Notes: generated by a model from the letters alone, not told the origin. 64,000 nucleotides of DNA from Lysinibacillus sp. JNUCC-52 (GCF_015999545.1 NZ_CP065546.1:4558001-4622000); one strand, 5' to 3'. Shown: positions 27,632 to 37,381, counted from the stretch's first letter. Made by a program: numbers and translations.

Positions 27632-27662
27632 AAGGCATTGAGGAGATTCTCAATGCCTTTTT
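27632..27662 (+). terminator. Intrinsic terminator after the LysE gene
   Basis: AAGGCATTGAG / CTCAATGCCTT, 11 bp with a 6-base loop, followed by TTTT. Confidence 0.85.
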
Positions 27663-27698
27663 ATATTGCAACAAAGAACTAACCATCAAATAAACAAA

Positions 27699-27723
27699 GA
27701 CTATAAACAATTTGTTTATAGTC
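27699..27723 (-). terminator. Terminator-type dyad of the ATP-grasp gene
   Basis: A perfect 12-bp inverted repeat (GACTATAAACAA / TTGTTTATAGTC) around a single base, 34 bases beyond the stop of the minus-strand gene and followed on that strand by a T-rich run. An operator role is possible, since the arms are AT-rich and the central spacing is minimal. Confidence 0.55.
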
Positions 27724-27757
27724 TAAAGTTGATGTGAAAATTTTTCGTCGTGAATAG

Positions 27758-28804
27758 TTATGCAGGAATTTCACGATGTTCATGAAGACAAGCTAAAATC
27801 TCTTCTGCAACTTGATGTGCCAAAGTTAGTTCCGAAGTAAAGCCTACACATGAACAATTCATTTCACCTAAAATGTAACAATCTTCTCCTGCTTCATTTG
27901 TATCCAACATGAAATCAGCTGTCCAAATAAGTGGTAGGTCGTAATTGCCTAATAAGTTCGTGACAAGAGGTAGCTGTGTTAAAAAGTTTTGTACAAGTTC
28001 TTCCCATTCCTCTGGTTTATCGTAGCGATATTGAGCACCAGAAAAAAGTGTTGCACTAAAGGCATCTTCAGTATCAGCTGGTTTTTTATGTACCACGTGA
28101 ACTGGTTTGTCACGCAACATAAATAAGCGGATTTCGCCTTCAGTAATACGTGGAAGGAAGCGCATATCAATGAGCATCCCATTTGTGCCAGTGATATACT
28201 GCTCGCAAAATGTCATGAACTCGCCAAGCTTCCAATACTCTACATGATTGTCTTTTGCCTCAGTACATTTAATCTCGGTATCTAGCGGTACATCTGTAAT
28301 GCCAGCAGCAAGCGGTTCGACTAATTTTACACGCCAAATACCCTCTCCAGTTGAGCCTCTATTTTGCTTTAATACGCGCTCAGTAATTGCAAGGGAGGTA
28401 GGGAATTGTGCCTTAAATGCTTCAATTGTGTAATAAGCAAACGTATCATCGGGTACTAAATTTGTAGAGACTAATTTCGATAATACATCTTTAGAACCGT
28501 AGCCAGTCATTGCATCGGGATGTGGCATGCCAATGACCCCCGCTGCACATAAATCACGCAGCATTTCGAAATATTCTTCCTCGTGTTCTAAATTACCAGG
28601 GTTAATGCGGGATACATAGGCAATGCCGTGTTCTTTAACGTACTCAAAGATGGCGTCTTTTTTTGTGATATCAAAGAACACTACTTCCGCATCTTGTCCG
28701 CGTTGTTTAAGTGCATTTACCATTGGCATCGTATCTTGTCTGAAGCCATCGGGACCCTTATCAGTGCCTCCACGTACTTCGAAGAAAATTACTTTTCTAT
28801 TCAT
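27758..28804 (-). CDS. ATP-grasp-type protein (Cj0069-like)
   Basis: A 348-residue cytosolic protein with a layout resembling ATP-grasp ligases: an N-terminal Rossmann-like part (1-100), a lysine-containing central segment (ERVLKQNRGSTGEGIWRV, about 140-160) and a C-terminal metal-binding part ending in LGEMNCSCVGFTSEL (about 312-326). It resembles Cj0069-type proteins, whose reaction is not established. AGGAGG lies at good distance before the ATG. Single-gene unit. The fold call is moderately sure; the substrate is unknown. Confidence 0.6.
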   Translation of the reverse strand: MNRKVIFFEVRGGTDKGPDGFRQDTMPMVNALKQRGQDAEVVFFDITKKDAIFEYVKEHGIAYVSRINPGNLEHEEEYFEMLRDLCAAGVIGMPHPDAMTGYGSKDVLSKLVSTNLVPDDTFAYYTIEAFKAQFPTSLAITERVLKQNRGSTGEGIWRVKLVEPLAAGITDVPLDTEIKCTEAKDNHVEYWKLGEFMTFCEQYITGTNGMLIDMRFLPRITEGEIRLFMLRDKPVHVVHKKPADTEDAFSATLFSGAQYRYDKPEEWEELVQNFLTQLPLVTNLLGNYDLPLIWTADFMLDTNEAGEDCYILGEMNCSCVGFTSELTLAHQVAEEILACLHEHREIPA

Positions 28805-28984
28805 ATATATACCTCCTTATTGTCATGATATTTTTTAGTATACTGGACAAACAAGGAGAAAAGATATATGAAATATGTAAATTTTATATACAAAATCATA
28901 GTTGGAATTTTCAATCTAGTAGTTTGTGACTATTAATTTTTGGAATTATCTAATTTTACCGTCTTATGCTAATAATTTGGTTTT

Positions 28985-29914
28985 TTAGCCCAATTCAAGT
29001 TGTTTTTTCTGAAATACCGTAAGATATAAAATCATGCATAGGATAAGGAATGTTCCAAGCATTTGGAAGCCCCCAAACGGAATTTGTAGCCATAGCACAC
29101 TTGTCAATACAGCTGTTAATGGCTCTAGGCTGCCTAGTAAACTTGTTTCTTTTGGTGATAAGTAATGCAAACTTGCAATGTAGAACCAAAAGGCAAGCAT
29201 TGTCCCAAAAATAATGATAAACAAAAAGTAAGCGCTCGTAGCCATGGTCCATGTCGATAAGTCGATGTGCCATGGCTGATAAAAAATGCTCATAACAGAA
29301 CCGCCAATTAGCATTGCCCAACCGACTACAAGTAATGAATGAAATTGCTGTAAAAGCGGTACTGCATATAATGTATAAAAAGCGACAGAAAGCCCCGATA
29401 GCACACCCCAAACTACGCTCATCGCTGGTACAGAAAGCGTAGAAAGAGATCCATTTGTCAGCAATAATGTCGTACCTGTAAGTGTGAGTGTAACTGCAAT
29501 TCCATCCTGCTTCGTAAGTTTGCTTTGCCTTTTAATAATATAAAAAGCGATGATAAAGAGAGGAGCCAAATATTGCAGTAAAGTCGCTACAGCAGAATTG
29601 CCGATTGCAATGGACATCATGTAGGTGTATTGTACAGCAAGCATGCCGAGTATACTAAAAAGAATTTGTCTAAAAGCATCTTGCTTTGTTCGCCACATAA
29701 CAAAAATGGATCGTTGACGATGTGTAATCTTGTAGACGACAATTAACAGCATACCAGCTAACAGAAGCCTGCTCGAAACAAGCCACCCAACTTCAATTTG
29801 TTCTTGTTGGAAAAGTTTTTGGGCGACTGTTCCACCAATTCCCCAAAAACTTGCGCCGAGAATGACAAGTATAAAACCAAAAATAGGATTTTTTTTATTT
29901 TGTTGATTCATCAC
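28985..29914 (-). CDS. EamA/DMT-family transporter
   Basis: A 309-residue protein with ten hydrophobic segments in two homologous EamA halves. The first begins with FGFILVILGASFWGIGGTVA; the second half has SPKETSLLGSLEPLTAVL, a family hallmark. Start GTG at 29914 or ATG three bases later, both behind TAGGAG. It is divergent from an AraC regulator, which probably controls it. The substrate is unknown (amino acids or other metabolites in the family). Confidence 0.83.
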   Translation of the reverse strand: MMNQQNKKNPIFGFILVILGASFWGIGGTVAQKLFQQEQIEVGWLVSSRLLLAGMLLIVVYKITHRQRSIFVMWRTKQDAFRQILFSILGMLAVQYTYMMSIAIGNSAVATLLQYLAPLFIIAFYIIKRQSKLTKQDGIAVTLTLTGTTLLLTNGSLSTLSVPAMSVVWGVLSGLSVAFYTLYAVPLLQQFHSLLVVGWAMLIGGSVMSIFYQPWHIDLSTWTMATSAYFLFIIIFGTMLAFWFYIASLHYLSPKETSLLGSLEPLTAVLTSVLWLQIPFGGFQMLGTFLILCMILYLTVFQKKQLELG

Positions 29915-29931
29915 TATAACATCTCCTAAAC

Positions 29932-30005
29932 TATCAATATAGAGATATTATAAACACTTATTACTTGAAGAAATATCGAATTATACGGTTAGAAATATCA
30001 ATATA
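29932..30005. promoter_or_regulatory. Direct repeat TATCAATATA in the divergent promoter region
   Basis: TATCAATATA occurs at 29932-29941 and again at 29996-30005, 64 bases apart, between the divergent EamA and AraC genes. The second copy adjoins the AraC ribosome binding site. It is a plausible autoregulatory/activator site; the sequence is AT-rich, so chance is not excluded. Confidence 0.4.
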
Positions 30006-30019
30006 TTGAGGTGATTACA

Positions 30020-30904
30020 ATGGCGCTAACACATATTAAAGTAGCGAAAGATTTACAGGAATTAACGTTACATGGCTCGAATGCTTTTCCTGTTGCGTTA
30101 TATGAAACGTATTTGCGAATTGATCGGCGTGATTTTTTACCATTACATTGGCATAAGGAAATTCAATTTGTCTATGTCAAAAGTGGACGCATCAAATATC
30201 GTGTAGGTGCTGATGTGTTAATACTTGAGGAGGGGGAGGGCTTATTTGTCAATGCGGCTTGTTTACATGAAGCAAGACCTTACAATGTTGAGCAATCGCA
30301 GCTTTTTTGTATAAATGTAGATCCAAAATTTTTAGGAGGACATGAAGGGAGTATTGTCACAGCTAAATATGTCAGTCCATATGTAGAAAATAATAGACTC
30401 CCATATGTAAAGCTTTCAGGAGAGCTTGCGCAAGAAGTTGAAAGAACTGCTCACCTAATAAAAGAACGAACTGCGTATTTTGAAATTCAAGTGTTGAGGG
30501 CATTGCTATCGATTTGGGAATCGATATTAATGCAATCAAAGCTAACAGAGGAAACGATGCAGTCATCGATGATTGTCCAACATGAGCGTGCAAAAGAAAT
30601 GCTCGATTATATCCATTGTCATTATCAAGAAAAAATAACACTTGAAATGTTAGCTGCACATGTTTTTATAAGTAGAGCTGAATGTAGTCGCTTCTTTAAA
30701 AAAATAGTGGGTATAACACCTTTTACCTATTTATTACAATATCGTTTACGAAAAAGTATCGAACTGTTGCGAGATAGTGAGCATTCCATCACTTTTATTG
30801 CCTCCATCACTGGCTTTAGTACGGTGAGCTACTATATTGAACGCTTTAAGGAGTATACGGGCTATTCCCCCCATGTGTATCGTAAAAAATTTCTAGCAAA
30901 ATAA
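30020..30904 (+). CDS. AraC-family regulator with cupin sensor
   Basis: A 294-residue protein. The N-terminal cupin (about 20-110) has the HWHKEIQFVYVKSGR segment. The C-terminal AraC DNA-binding domain (about 190-290) has two helix-turn-helix units, including FISRAECSRFFKK and the signature GFSTVSYYIERFKEYTGYSP. The start is the ATG at 30020 behind GAGGTG; GTG at 30011 is in frame but too close. It is divergent from the EamA transporter, its likely target. Confidence 0.88.
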   Translation: MALTHIKVAKDLQELTLHGSNAFPVALYETYLRIDRRDFLPLHWHKEIQFVYVKSGRIKYRVGADVLILEEGEGLFVNAACLHEARPYNVEQSQLFCINVDPKFLGGHEGSIVTAKYVSPYVENNRLPYVKLSGELAQEVERTAHLIKERTAYFEIQVLRALLSIWESILMQSKLTEETMQSSMIVQHERAKEMLDYIHCHYQEKITLEMLAAHVFISRAECSRFFKKIVGITPFTYLLQYRLRKSIELLRDSEHSITFIASITGFSTVSYYIERFKEYTGYSPHVYRKKFLAK

Positions 30905-31074
30905 CCTACTGCGGAATGACTGGACAAATCAGTGAACATTCAATGACAACTCTAGCATAATAAAAGTCGTTTGTTATGGAAAAGACTTTGAAAATTATAC
31001 CAAATATTTTAAAGTTAACTATATAGATAACAATAGGAATGGAAGTAATGGCAATTTTAAAGGAGGGATACGTC

Positions 31075-32115
31075 ATGATAGCCTTAAAAGAGAAGCGAAA
31101 TATTTGGCTTGTATTTTTATTCGTTGTATTAATTAGTAACTACTCGCTATATAACACAGGCATTGGTGTGTCGATATTACCAGCCGAAACAGCAGGCGTT
31201 GTACTCGGTTCATTACTCGATTTTATAATCGTTATGCCAGTGTTAATGATGCTTTATAAACGAAAATTTTCTATTAAGCAAGCGATTATTTTAGCCGCTT
31301 CAGGCTGTATTGCTGCACGTTTTATTATTCCAATCGATCATTTACAGCCGTTCGTCGCGGTAACTTGGGCTGGATTTGCGATTGAGGGTGCACTAATTGT
31401 TATTGAAGTATTATTCGTCACAACGCTTGTCTACTATATGCCTAAAATATTTGCGGATGTAAGAGCAAGTGCACTGCCAGATATATTCTCTTTTCCGCAA
31501 GCTGTTGAAAAACATGCGCCGAAGTATCCGATCATTCAATTGCTCTGTACAGATTTACTCGTTCTTTATTACGGATTTGCAAGTTGGAAGAGGAAAGAAC
31601 GAGCGGGAATTACTTTGCATAAAAACTCCAGCTACATTGCCTTTCAAATGATGATGATTCATGCGATCGTCATAGAAACAATCGGCATACATTGGTGGTT
31701 GCATGAGAAATCAATGGTATTATCTATCCTTTTATTAATACTTAATGTATATTCAGTGTTATTTTTCATAGCAGATATTCAGGCAGTTCGCCTAAATCCT
31801 ATTTATGCAACAAATGATGCACTTTATTTATCTTTAGGTTTAATGAAACGAACGACTATTCGCTTTGCTAATATCGAAAAAATAGAAAAAGACCTAGAAT
31901 TGTTAAAAGAGAAATTATCGAAAGATACCATTGATTTTATCGCACGTGATTTTGGAGAAGCCTATCCCCAAATAATATTGAAGATGAGAGAACCGCTGGA
32001 AGTAACGTTTATGTTAGGCATTAAAAAGCGCTATAATCATGTAGCAATTAAAGTCGATCAAATACAGGAATTAAAAGAAATACTTCAGCAAGGTATGGGA
32101 AATAATGAAGCGTGA
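31075..32115 (+). CDS. Polytopic membrane protein of unknown function
   Basis: A 346-residue protein with about seven hydrophobic segments in the first 245 residues and a soluble C-terminal domain (about 250-346) rich in lysine and glutamate. The start is decided by AAGGAGGG seven bases before the ATG at 31075; the ATG at 31039 lacks a site. No transporter motif is recognised. It has its own terminator. Confidence 0.65.
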   Translation: MIALKEKRNIWLVFLFVVLISNYSLYNTGIGVSILPAETAGVVLGSLLDFIIVMPVLMMLYKRKFSIKQAIILAASGCIAARFIIPIDHLQPFVAVTWAGFAIEGALIVIEVLFVTTLVYYMPKIFADVRASALPDIFSFPQAVEKHAPKYPIIQLLCTDLLVLYYGFASWKRKERAGITLHKNSSYIAFQMMMIHAIVIETIGIHWWLHEKSMVLSILLLILNVYSVLFFIADIQAVRLNPIYATNDALYLSLGLMKRTTIRFANIEKIEKDLELLKEKLSKDTIDFIARDFGEAYPQIILKMREPLEVTFMLGIKKRYNHVAIKVDQIQELKEILQQGMGNNEA

Positions 32116-32131
32116 TTGTAATAAAGTTAGC

Positions 32132-32162
32132 GCCTCGCACATATTTGTGCGAGGCTTTTTTT
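32132..32162 (+). terminator. Strong intrinsic terminator
   Basis: A perfect 10-bp stem GCCTCGCACA / TGTGCGAGGC with a 4-base loop and seven T residues. Confidence 0.92.
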
Positions 32163-32218
32163 ATTAAACTATTTGAATAAGATAGCCAACTTTTTGTAGG
32201 GCAATATGAGGTGGGGGA

Positions 32219-32743
32219 TTATTTTTTACTAGGGAAAATGATATACGAAAGACTAATAACAGCATCTACTAGTAAAACGATGCCCCAAATTTTCATGACT
32301 TGGAAGAGGGAAGATGTATCAGTCAGTTGACCGATAAAAATAATCATCGCATACAATAAGCTAGCACTAATTATGTAGGCAATGACATGAAGACCAAGCA
32401 TTTTAATTTCATGAATACCTTTCGCTAGTCCCGTTAGTCGTTTCTTTTCTATCGGCAGTCTTAAAAACCATTGTTGAAACTTTTCATCTGCCCAAGCAAT
32501 CATCGTTTTTCCATAGGCAATTGAAACACCAATATATACTGCGGCGATACCATGAGATATGGATGCTGGGGTACCAGCTCGTAAATCCATAACAGTTAGC
32601 CATACAAGTAATAAATCAATAATAGGTGTAAGTGCAAAAAAAATGATGCTTAGTTTTTGCTTTTTAAAATGGTATCTACTTATGAGACCTAGTAGGATGA
32701 CAATCCAAAAGGCAATTTCAGCAGTAATAATCCAAGCAATCAT
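32219..32743 (-). CDS. Small polytopic membrane protein of unknown function
   Basis: A 174-residue protein with about five hydrophobic helices (about 3-22, 31-50, 62-80, 111-135, 145-170) and a short basic cytosolic loop around 92-106. AAGGAG lies upstream of the ATG. I do not recognise the family. It is a separate unit between two unrelated genes. Confidence 0.62.
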   Translation of the reverse strand: MIAWIITAEIAFWIVILLGLISRYHFKKQKLSIIFFALTPIIDLLLVWLTVMDLRAGTPASISHGIAAVYIGVSIAYGKTMIAWADEKFQQWFLRLPIEKKRLTGLAKGIHEIKMLGLHVIAYIISASLLYAMIIFIGQLTDTSSLFQVMKIWGIVLLVDAVISLSYIIFPSKK

Positions 32744-32818
32744 AAAAATATTCTCCTTACTAAATACGGATGTATTTCATTAAATTTACCATATGTTTCA
32801 ATGTATTACATGAGTAAA

Positions 32819-32849
32819 TTGCCCATCTAGAGTTAATCTAGATGGGCAA
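32819..32849 (-). terminator. Hairpin at the end of the 32833-33297 gene
   Basis: A perfect 13-bp stem TTGCCCATCTAGA / TCTAGATGGGCAA with a 5-base loop. One arm is made by the last codons of the minus-strand gene. Only a short T run follows. Confidence 0.65.
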
Positions 32850-33297
32850 TTGCTTTTAGTATGTCTTCGCTAACAGCCTCCCAAAATTGTTGCTGTACTG
32901 AATCATTATATGTATATAGCTCTTTATTTTGCACGTGCTCGTAAATCTCTGCAATTGTTTCCTTATGAAAATGTAGGCGATGATTTAATGCTTGTCGGTC
33001 TTCTTCAATACAAAAATTCTTATAAATATCCGCTAGTCGTTCGAGCTTCGTACACTTTTGTTTTGTCGCCTCATACTGGATTTGATGAAAACGTCCTACT
33101 GCTGTATGCATTGAAATTTTTGCTCGATGCTCTGCTTGTAATGTTCGATATTCTTCCTGACGAATGGCCAAGCGGTACCAAAATTCATAACGCACTGGTA
33201 AATCCCTAATCTCGTAAGTAAGTAATGAATTTAAAATTTTGCTCACTTGCTCATATGGTTCAATGATTTTCTCAGTTTCTTTAAACAATCCAAACAT
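32833..33297 (-). CDS. Soluble helical protein of unknown function
   Basis: A 154-residue, highly charged, mostly helical protein with many Glu, Lys, Arg, His and Tyr. No membrane segment or known motif. The start is the ATG at 33297 (MFGLFKETEKII) preceded by AGGGGGTGG; the ATG at 33366 would add 23 residues that look like untranslated leader. It is divergent from the biotin operon but separated from its operator by more than 170 bases. The family is not recognised. Confidence 0.6.
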   Translation of the reverse strand: MFGLFKETEKIIEPYEQVSKILNSLLTYEIRDLPVRYEFWYRLAIRQEEYRTLQAEHRAKISMHTAVGRFHQIQYEATKQKCTKLERLADIYKNFCIEEDRQALNHRLHFHKETIAEIYEHVQNKELYTYNDSVQQQFWEAVSEDILKAIAHLD

Positions 33298-33475
33298 TTT
33301 GCCACCCCCTATCTTCTTAATACTACATAGTAGGACTAAAATCCTTTTTAAATTTTGAAACAACAAATTACTAATAAACCCAAATAAATCGCTAGTGGAA
33401 CACGCTTTAATTAATATAAAAAAGCAGGATTTTTCGTAAAAAAACTAAAAAGAGCATTTACAAAATGAAAATATA

Positions 33476-33509
33476 TGTGTTAACTTAAATTCTATAGTTA
33501 GTTAACTCA
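33476..33509. promoter_or_regulatory. BirA-type operator of the biotin operon
   Basis: TGTGTTAAC and GTTAACTCA form an inverted repeat with 16 bases between, 19 bases before bioD. This fits the known layout of biotin-repressor sites (TTGTTAAC-type half-sites with 14-16 base spacing) in Bacillus and E. coli. The biotin-charged BirA would repress the operon here. Confidence 0.75.
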
Positions 33510-33528
33510 AAATGAAAGGGAGGTTAAG

Positions 33529-34233
33529 ATGCAACATTTTTGGGTTGTTGGCACAGATACGGATGTTGGTAAAACCATTGTTACAACATTATTAGTGCGA
33601 AATTTGCAAAAACAGGGCTTCCATGTGACGCCTTACAAGCCAGTACAAACTGGTGAAGTCCATGATGGAGAGCAAACCTACTACTACGATACGTCCATGT
33701 ATGAAAAATATTCTTTACAATTGCTCGACCGAGAAAATTTAAATGGCTATTCATTTAAAGAAGCAGCCTCGCCACATTTTGCTGCTCAACTGGAGGGGCA
33801 GCAAATAAATATACAGCGATTATTAAGTCAGATGCAGCAATTACAGCAAAAATGGGATGTTGTCATTTGTGAAGGCGCAGGAGGGATTTTTGTCCCACTG
33901 GACTCAGATGGCGAAACAACACTTATCGATGTCATTGTTCAAAGTAAACTACCAGTTGTCGTTGTCACTCGAACAACGCTTGGTACGATAAATCATACGC
34001 TTTTAACATTAGAGGCTTTAAACTCACGGCAAATTGAAGTTCTTGGCATTGTTTTCAACGGTGACATGGGTAGTGAGATAGAGCAAGATAATATTAAAAC
34101 GATTTTAAAACATTACCCATTACCGTTTGCGACGATTCCAATGCTGAAAGATATATCGCAGATGATTGAGTTTGCGATAACGGATACAACATTGTTTGAA
34201 AGGCTATTAAAACATGAAACAAGTAATAACTGA
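33529..34233 (+). CDS. bioD: Dethiobiotin synthetase
   Basis: A 234-residue ATP-dependent carboxylase that closes the ureido ring of 7,8-diaminopelargonic acid. P-loop GTDTDVGKT at about 7-15; substrate residues in YKPVQTG; second motif [17 protein letters not shown] lies before the ATG. First gene of the operon. It overlaps bioA by 20 bases. Confidence 0.93.
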   Translation: MQHFWVVGTDTDVGKTIVTTLLVRNLQKQGFHVTPYKPVQTGEVHDGEQTYYYDTSMYEKYSLQLLDRENLNGYSFKEAASPHFAAQLEGQQINIQRLLSQMQQLQQKWDVVICEGAGGIFVPLDSDGETTLIDVIVQSKLPVVVVTRTTLGTINHTLLTLEALNSRQIEVLGIVFNGDMGSEIEQDNIKTILKHYPLPFATIPMLKDISQMIEFAITDTTLFERLLKHETSNN

Positions 34234-35617
34234 ATTACAAAAAATGGATTTGCAACATGTATGGCATCCATGCTCTCAAATGAAGGATTATGAGGACTTC
34301 CCGCCAATTGTTATTAAAAAAGGACAAGGCGTATGGTTGTACGATGAAAAGAATAATCGTTATTTAGATGCTGTTTCTTCCTGGTGGGTGAACTTATTTG
34401 GACATGCTAACCCGCGAATAAGTCAGGCTTTAAGTGAGCAAGCATTTACGTTGGAGCATGTAATTTTTGCAAATTTCTCACATGTGCCAGCTATTAAGCT
34501 CGCGCAAAAATTAGTAGCTTTAACACCACGAAGCTTGCAAAAAGTATTTTTTGCCGATAATGGCTCATCCGCGATCGAAATTGCATTAAAAATGAGTTTT
34601 CAGTATCACATGCAAATAGGAAAAACGACGAAAAAACGATTTCTTGCATTAACAGATGCTTATCACGGAGAAACACTTGGTGCTTTATCAGTCGGTGGTG
34701 TCGATCTTTATAATGAGGTGTATCAGCCACTTTTACTGGATACAGTGCGAGCTCAGGGACCTGATTGTTTTCGTTGTCCCTTCAATAAAAATCCACAAAG
34801 TTGTGATGCCCAATGCATATCTTTTGTTGAAAAAGAGCTGAGTCAGCATCATATGGAAATTACAGCGGTCATTATTGAGCCACTGATTCAAGCGGCGGCA
34901 GGCATGAAAATGTATCCTTCTATTTATTTACAACGTTTACGGGAGCTATGTACAAACTATGATGTCCATCTAATAGCTGATGAAATTGCAGTTGGCTTTG
35001 GTCGAACAGGTACACTCTTTGCCTGCGAGCAAGCTGCTATTTCACCAGATTTTATGTGCTTGTCAAAAGGCTTAACAGGTGGTTATTTACCGCTTTCTGT
35101 TGTGTTAACAACAAATGAAGTATACCAAGCATTTTATGATGATTATGCGACGATGAAAGCATTTTTACATTCGCATAGTTATACGGGCAATACACTTGCT
35201 TGCCGTGTTGCTCTAGAAGTATTGTCGATGTTTGAAGAAGAGCATTATATAGACATTGTACAAGAAAAAGGTGAACGCATGCGTAAGCTAGCAGTTGAGG
35301 CTTTTAGTGATTTGCCTTTTGTTGGCGAATATCGACAAGTAGGCTTTGTCGGGGCAATCGAGTTAGTGGCGAATCGTGAAATGAAAGAGCCATTCTCGAG
35401 TGAGGAGCGTATTGGCTATCAAATATATAAAAGAGCATTAACAAAAGGATTACTTATTCGTCCATTAGGGAATGTTTTGTACTTTATGCCGCCTTATATA
35501 ATAACGGACGAAGAGATGCAATTTATGATACAGACAACAAAAGAAACAATTGTTCAATTTTTTGAAGAACGGGGGAATAATGCATGTTTCAAAGACAATC
35601 AACGCTATCACTTGTGA
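34214..35617 (+). CDS. bioA: Adenosylmethionine-8-amino-7-oxononanoate aminotransferase
   Basis: A 467-residue class-III PLP aminotransferase that turns 7-keto-8-aminopelargonate into 7,8-diaminopelargonate. PLP Lys285 in [12 protein letters not shown], with the preceding [11 protein letters not shown]. The BioA N-terminal [10 protein letters not shown] is present. [19 protein letters not shown] insert supplies several cysteines, as in Bacillus-type BioA. Overlaps both neighbours, so the operon is tightly coupled. Confidence 0.93.
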   Translation: MKQVITELQKMDLQHVWHPCSQMKDYEDFPPIVIKKGQGVWLYDEKNNRYLDAVSSWWVNLFGHANPRISQALSEQAFTLEHVIFANFSHVPAIKLAQKLVALTPRSLQKVFFADNGSSAIEIALKMSFQYHMQIGKTTKKRFLALTDAYHGETLGALSVGGVDLYNEVYQPLLLDTVRAQGPDCFRCPFNKNPQSCDAQCISFVEKELSQHHMEITAVIIEPLIQAAAGMKMYPSIYLQRLRELCTNYDVHLIADEIAVGFGRTGTLFACEQAAISPDFMCLSKGLTGGYLPLSVVLTTNEVYQAFYDDYATMKAFLHSHSYTGNTLACRVALEVLSMFEEEHYIDIVQEKGERMRKLAVEAFSDLPFVGEYRQVGFVGAIELVANREMKEPFSSEERIGYQIYKRALTKGLLIRPLGNVLYFMPPYIITDEEMQFMIQTTKETIVQFFEERGNNACFKDNQRYHL

Positions 35618-36177
35618 TGATCGCAATGTTTGCTGCTTTAACAGCCATTGGTGCTTTTATTAAAATACCACTTCCTGTAGTGCCGTTTACATTACAAATT
35701 GTCTTTGTTTTTTTGGCAGGTTGCTTACTTGGTGGACGCAATGGATTTCTAAGTCAACTCGTTTACATAGGAATTGGTTTAGCTGGCATGCCAGTTTTTA
35801 CACAAGGTGGGGGCATTACATATGTATTGCAACCGACTTTTGGTTACTTAATAGGCTTCGCACTTGCTGCATTAGTGATCGGTTTTCTAATTAATCGAGT
35901 AGAAGCTCCAACAAAAAAACATTTCATTGGTGCCAATATTGTAGGGCTTATCATTATTTATGCAGTGGCGGTTCCATATTTATATTTGGCATTGAATGTA
36001 TGGTTAAATATGCAATCAAGCTGGTCTCATGTTTTCTTAGTAGGGTTTCTAAATAGTATTGTTGCAGACTTTTGCTTAGCGATTGCCTCTGCCTTATTAG
36101 CAGAACGATTATATAAAGTATTTCGTTCAGCTAGAGCTATAAAACTTGTGCGAGTTGAAAAGGAGAATGTACAGTGA
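35584..36177 (+). CDS. bioY: Biotin ECF transporter S component
   Basis: A 197-residue membrane protein with six hydrophobic segments. The family stretch [18 protein letters not shown] and the glycine-rich segment [13 protein letters not shown] identify BioY, which binds biotin and works with a shared ECF energising module. AGGGGGA-type GGGGGA lies before the ATG. It overlaps bioA by 34 bases and bioB by four. BioY between biosynthetic genes shows that uptake and synthesis share one switch. Confidence 0.92.
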   Translation: MFQRQSTLSLVMIAMFAALTAIGAFIKIPLPVVPFTLQIVFVFLAGCLLGGRNGFLSQLVYIGIGLAGMPVFTQGGGITYVLQPTFGYLIGFALAALVIGFLINRVEAPTKKHFIGANIVGLIIIYAVAVPYLYLALNVWLNMQSSWSHVFLVGFLNSIVADFCLAIASALLAERLYKVFRSARAIKLVRVEKENVQ

Positions 36178-37169
36178 ATTGGTTACAATTAGCAAATGAA
36201 GTGATTGCGGGTAAAATAATTAGTCATGACGAGGCACTTGCTATTTTAAATAGTCATGACGATGACATTTTAAAGCTAATGGACGGTGCCTTTGCTATCC
36301 GAAAGCATTATTACGGCAAAAAGGTAAAGTTGAATATGATCATGAATGCAAAGAGTGGCTATTGTCCAGAAGATTGTGGGTATTGCTCTCAGTCATCCAA
36401 GTCAACAGCTCCTATAGAGAAATACCCTTTCATAACAAAAGAGGAAATATTAGCTGGGGCAAAACGTGCGTTTGAAAATAAAATAGGTACCTACTGCATT
36501 GTAGCAAGCGGACGGGGACCAACTCGAAAAGACATCAATATAGTGAGTGAAGCAGTTGAAGAAATTAAAGCACAATACGGTTTAAAAGTTTGTGCTTGTC
36601 TTGGATTACTAAAGGAAGAGCAAGCGCAGCAATTAAAAAAAGCTGGTGTTGATCGCTACAATCATAATTTAAATACATCTGCGCGACATCATTCTTTTAT
36701 TACGACTACCCACACGTATGAAGATCGTGTCAATACGGTTGAAGTTGTGAAAAAACATGGTCTTTCGCCGTGCTCTGGGGCCATTATTGGCATGAAGGAA
36801 ACGAAAGAAGATGTAGTGGAAATAGCACGTGCTCTGCACCAATTGGATGCAGATTCGATTCCTGTTAACTTTCTACATGCAATCGATGGGACGAAGCTAG
36901 AAGGAACTCAGGAGTTAAATCCTCGCTATTGTTTAAAAGTTTTAGCATTGTTCCGTTATATAAATCCAACGAAGGAAATTCGTATTTCTGGTGGCCGCGA
37001 AGTTAATTTAGGTTCTCTCCAACCATTCGGAATGTATGCAGCAAATAGTATCTTTGTCGGGGATTACTTAACGACGGAAGGGCAGGAAGTGAATAGCGAT
37101 TTTCGTATGCTCGAAGATTTAGGCTTTGAAATAGAGCTTACACAAAAGCAAGAAGAAGTGTTTTGTTAA
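36174..37169 (+). CDS. bioB: Biotin synthase
   Basis: A 331-residue radical-SAM enzyme that inserts sulfur into dethiobiotin. The [4Fe-4S]-SAM cysteines are Cys64, Cys68 and Cys71 (YCPEDCGYC). Further conserved stretches are YNHNLNTS and ISGGREVNL. GTG start coupled to bioY through a GTGA overlap, with AAGGAG upstream. Last gene of the operon. Confidence 0.95.
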   Translation: MNWLQLANEVIAGKIISHDEALAILNSHDDDILKLMDGAFAIRKHYYGKKVKLNMIMNAKSGYCPEDCGYCSQSSKSTAPIEKYPFITKEEILAGAKRAFENKIGTYCIVASGRGPTRKDINIVSEAVEEIKAQYGLKVCACLGLLKEEQAQQLKKAGVDRYNHNLNTSARHHSFITTTHTYEDRVNTVEVVKKHGLSPCSGAIIGMKETKEDVVEIARALHQLDADSIPVNFLHAIDGTKLEGTQELNPRYCLKVLALFRYINPTKEIRISGGREVNLGSLQPFGMYAANSIFVGDYLTTEGQEVNSDFRMLEDLGFEIELTQKQEEVFC

Positions 37170-37227
37170 AATCATCATCCTTATAAAATAAAATCTACTA
37201 CTACTTACTGATGATTGAAATTGGAAG

Positions 37228-37268
37228 ACCGTTTATACGTCGTGGAAAAGGCGTACAGACGGTTTTTC
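37228..37268 (+). terminator. Intrinsic terminator of the biotin operon
   Basis: ACCGTTTATACG pairs with CGTACAGACGGT (one mismatch, one wobble; 12-base loop), followed by TTTTT. Confidence 0.75.
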
Positions 37269-37337
37269 TTATGTTCATGTAAAGTTATCGTAGGCAAGTA
37301 TATGGTTCATCATTTATACCTAAAATATGAAGATTTT

Positions 37338-37381
37338 CACAAATTGTTCAATGTAAGCGTTTTGAAATTGAACAGTTTGTG
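37338..37381. other. Long inverted repeat in a gene-free gap
   Basis: CACAAATTGTTCAAT pairs with ATTGAACAGTTTGTG over 15 positions (one wobble) around a 14-base loop. No T run follows, so it is not a normal terminator. It lies in the 356-base gap 37170-37525, which otherwise holds the bio terminator and a possible promoter (TTTACA near 37468, 18 bases, TTATAT) for the 40-residue gene that follows. Confidence 0.6.
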
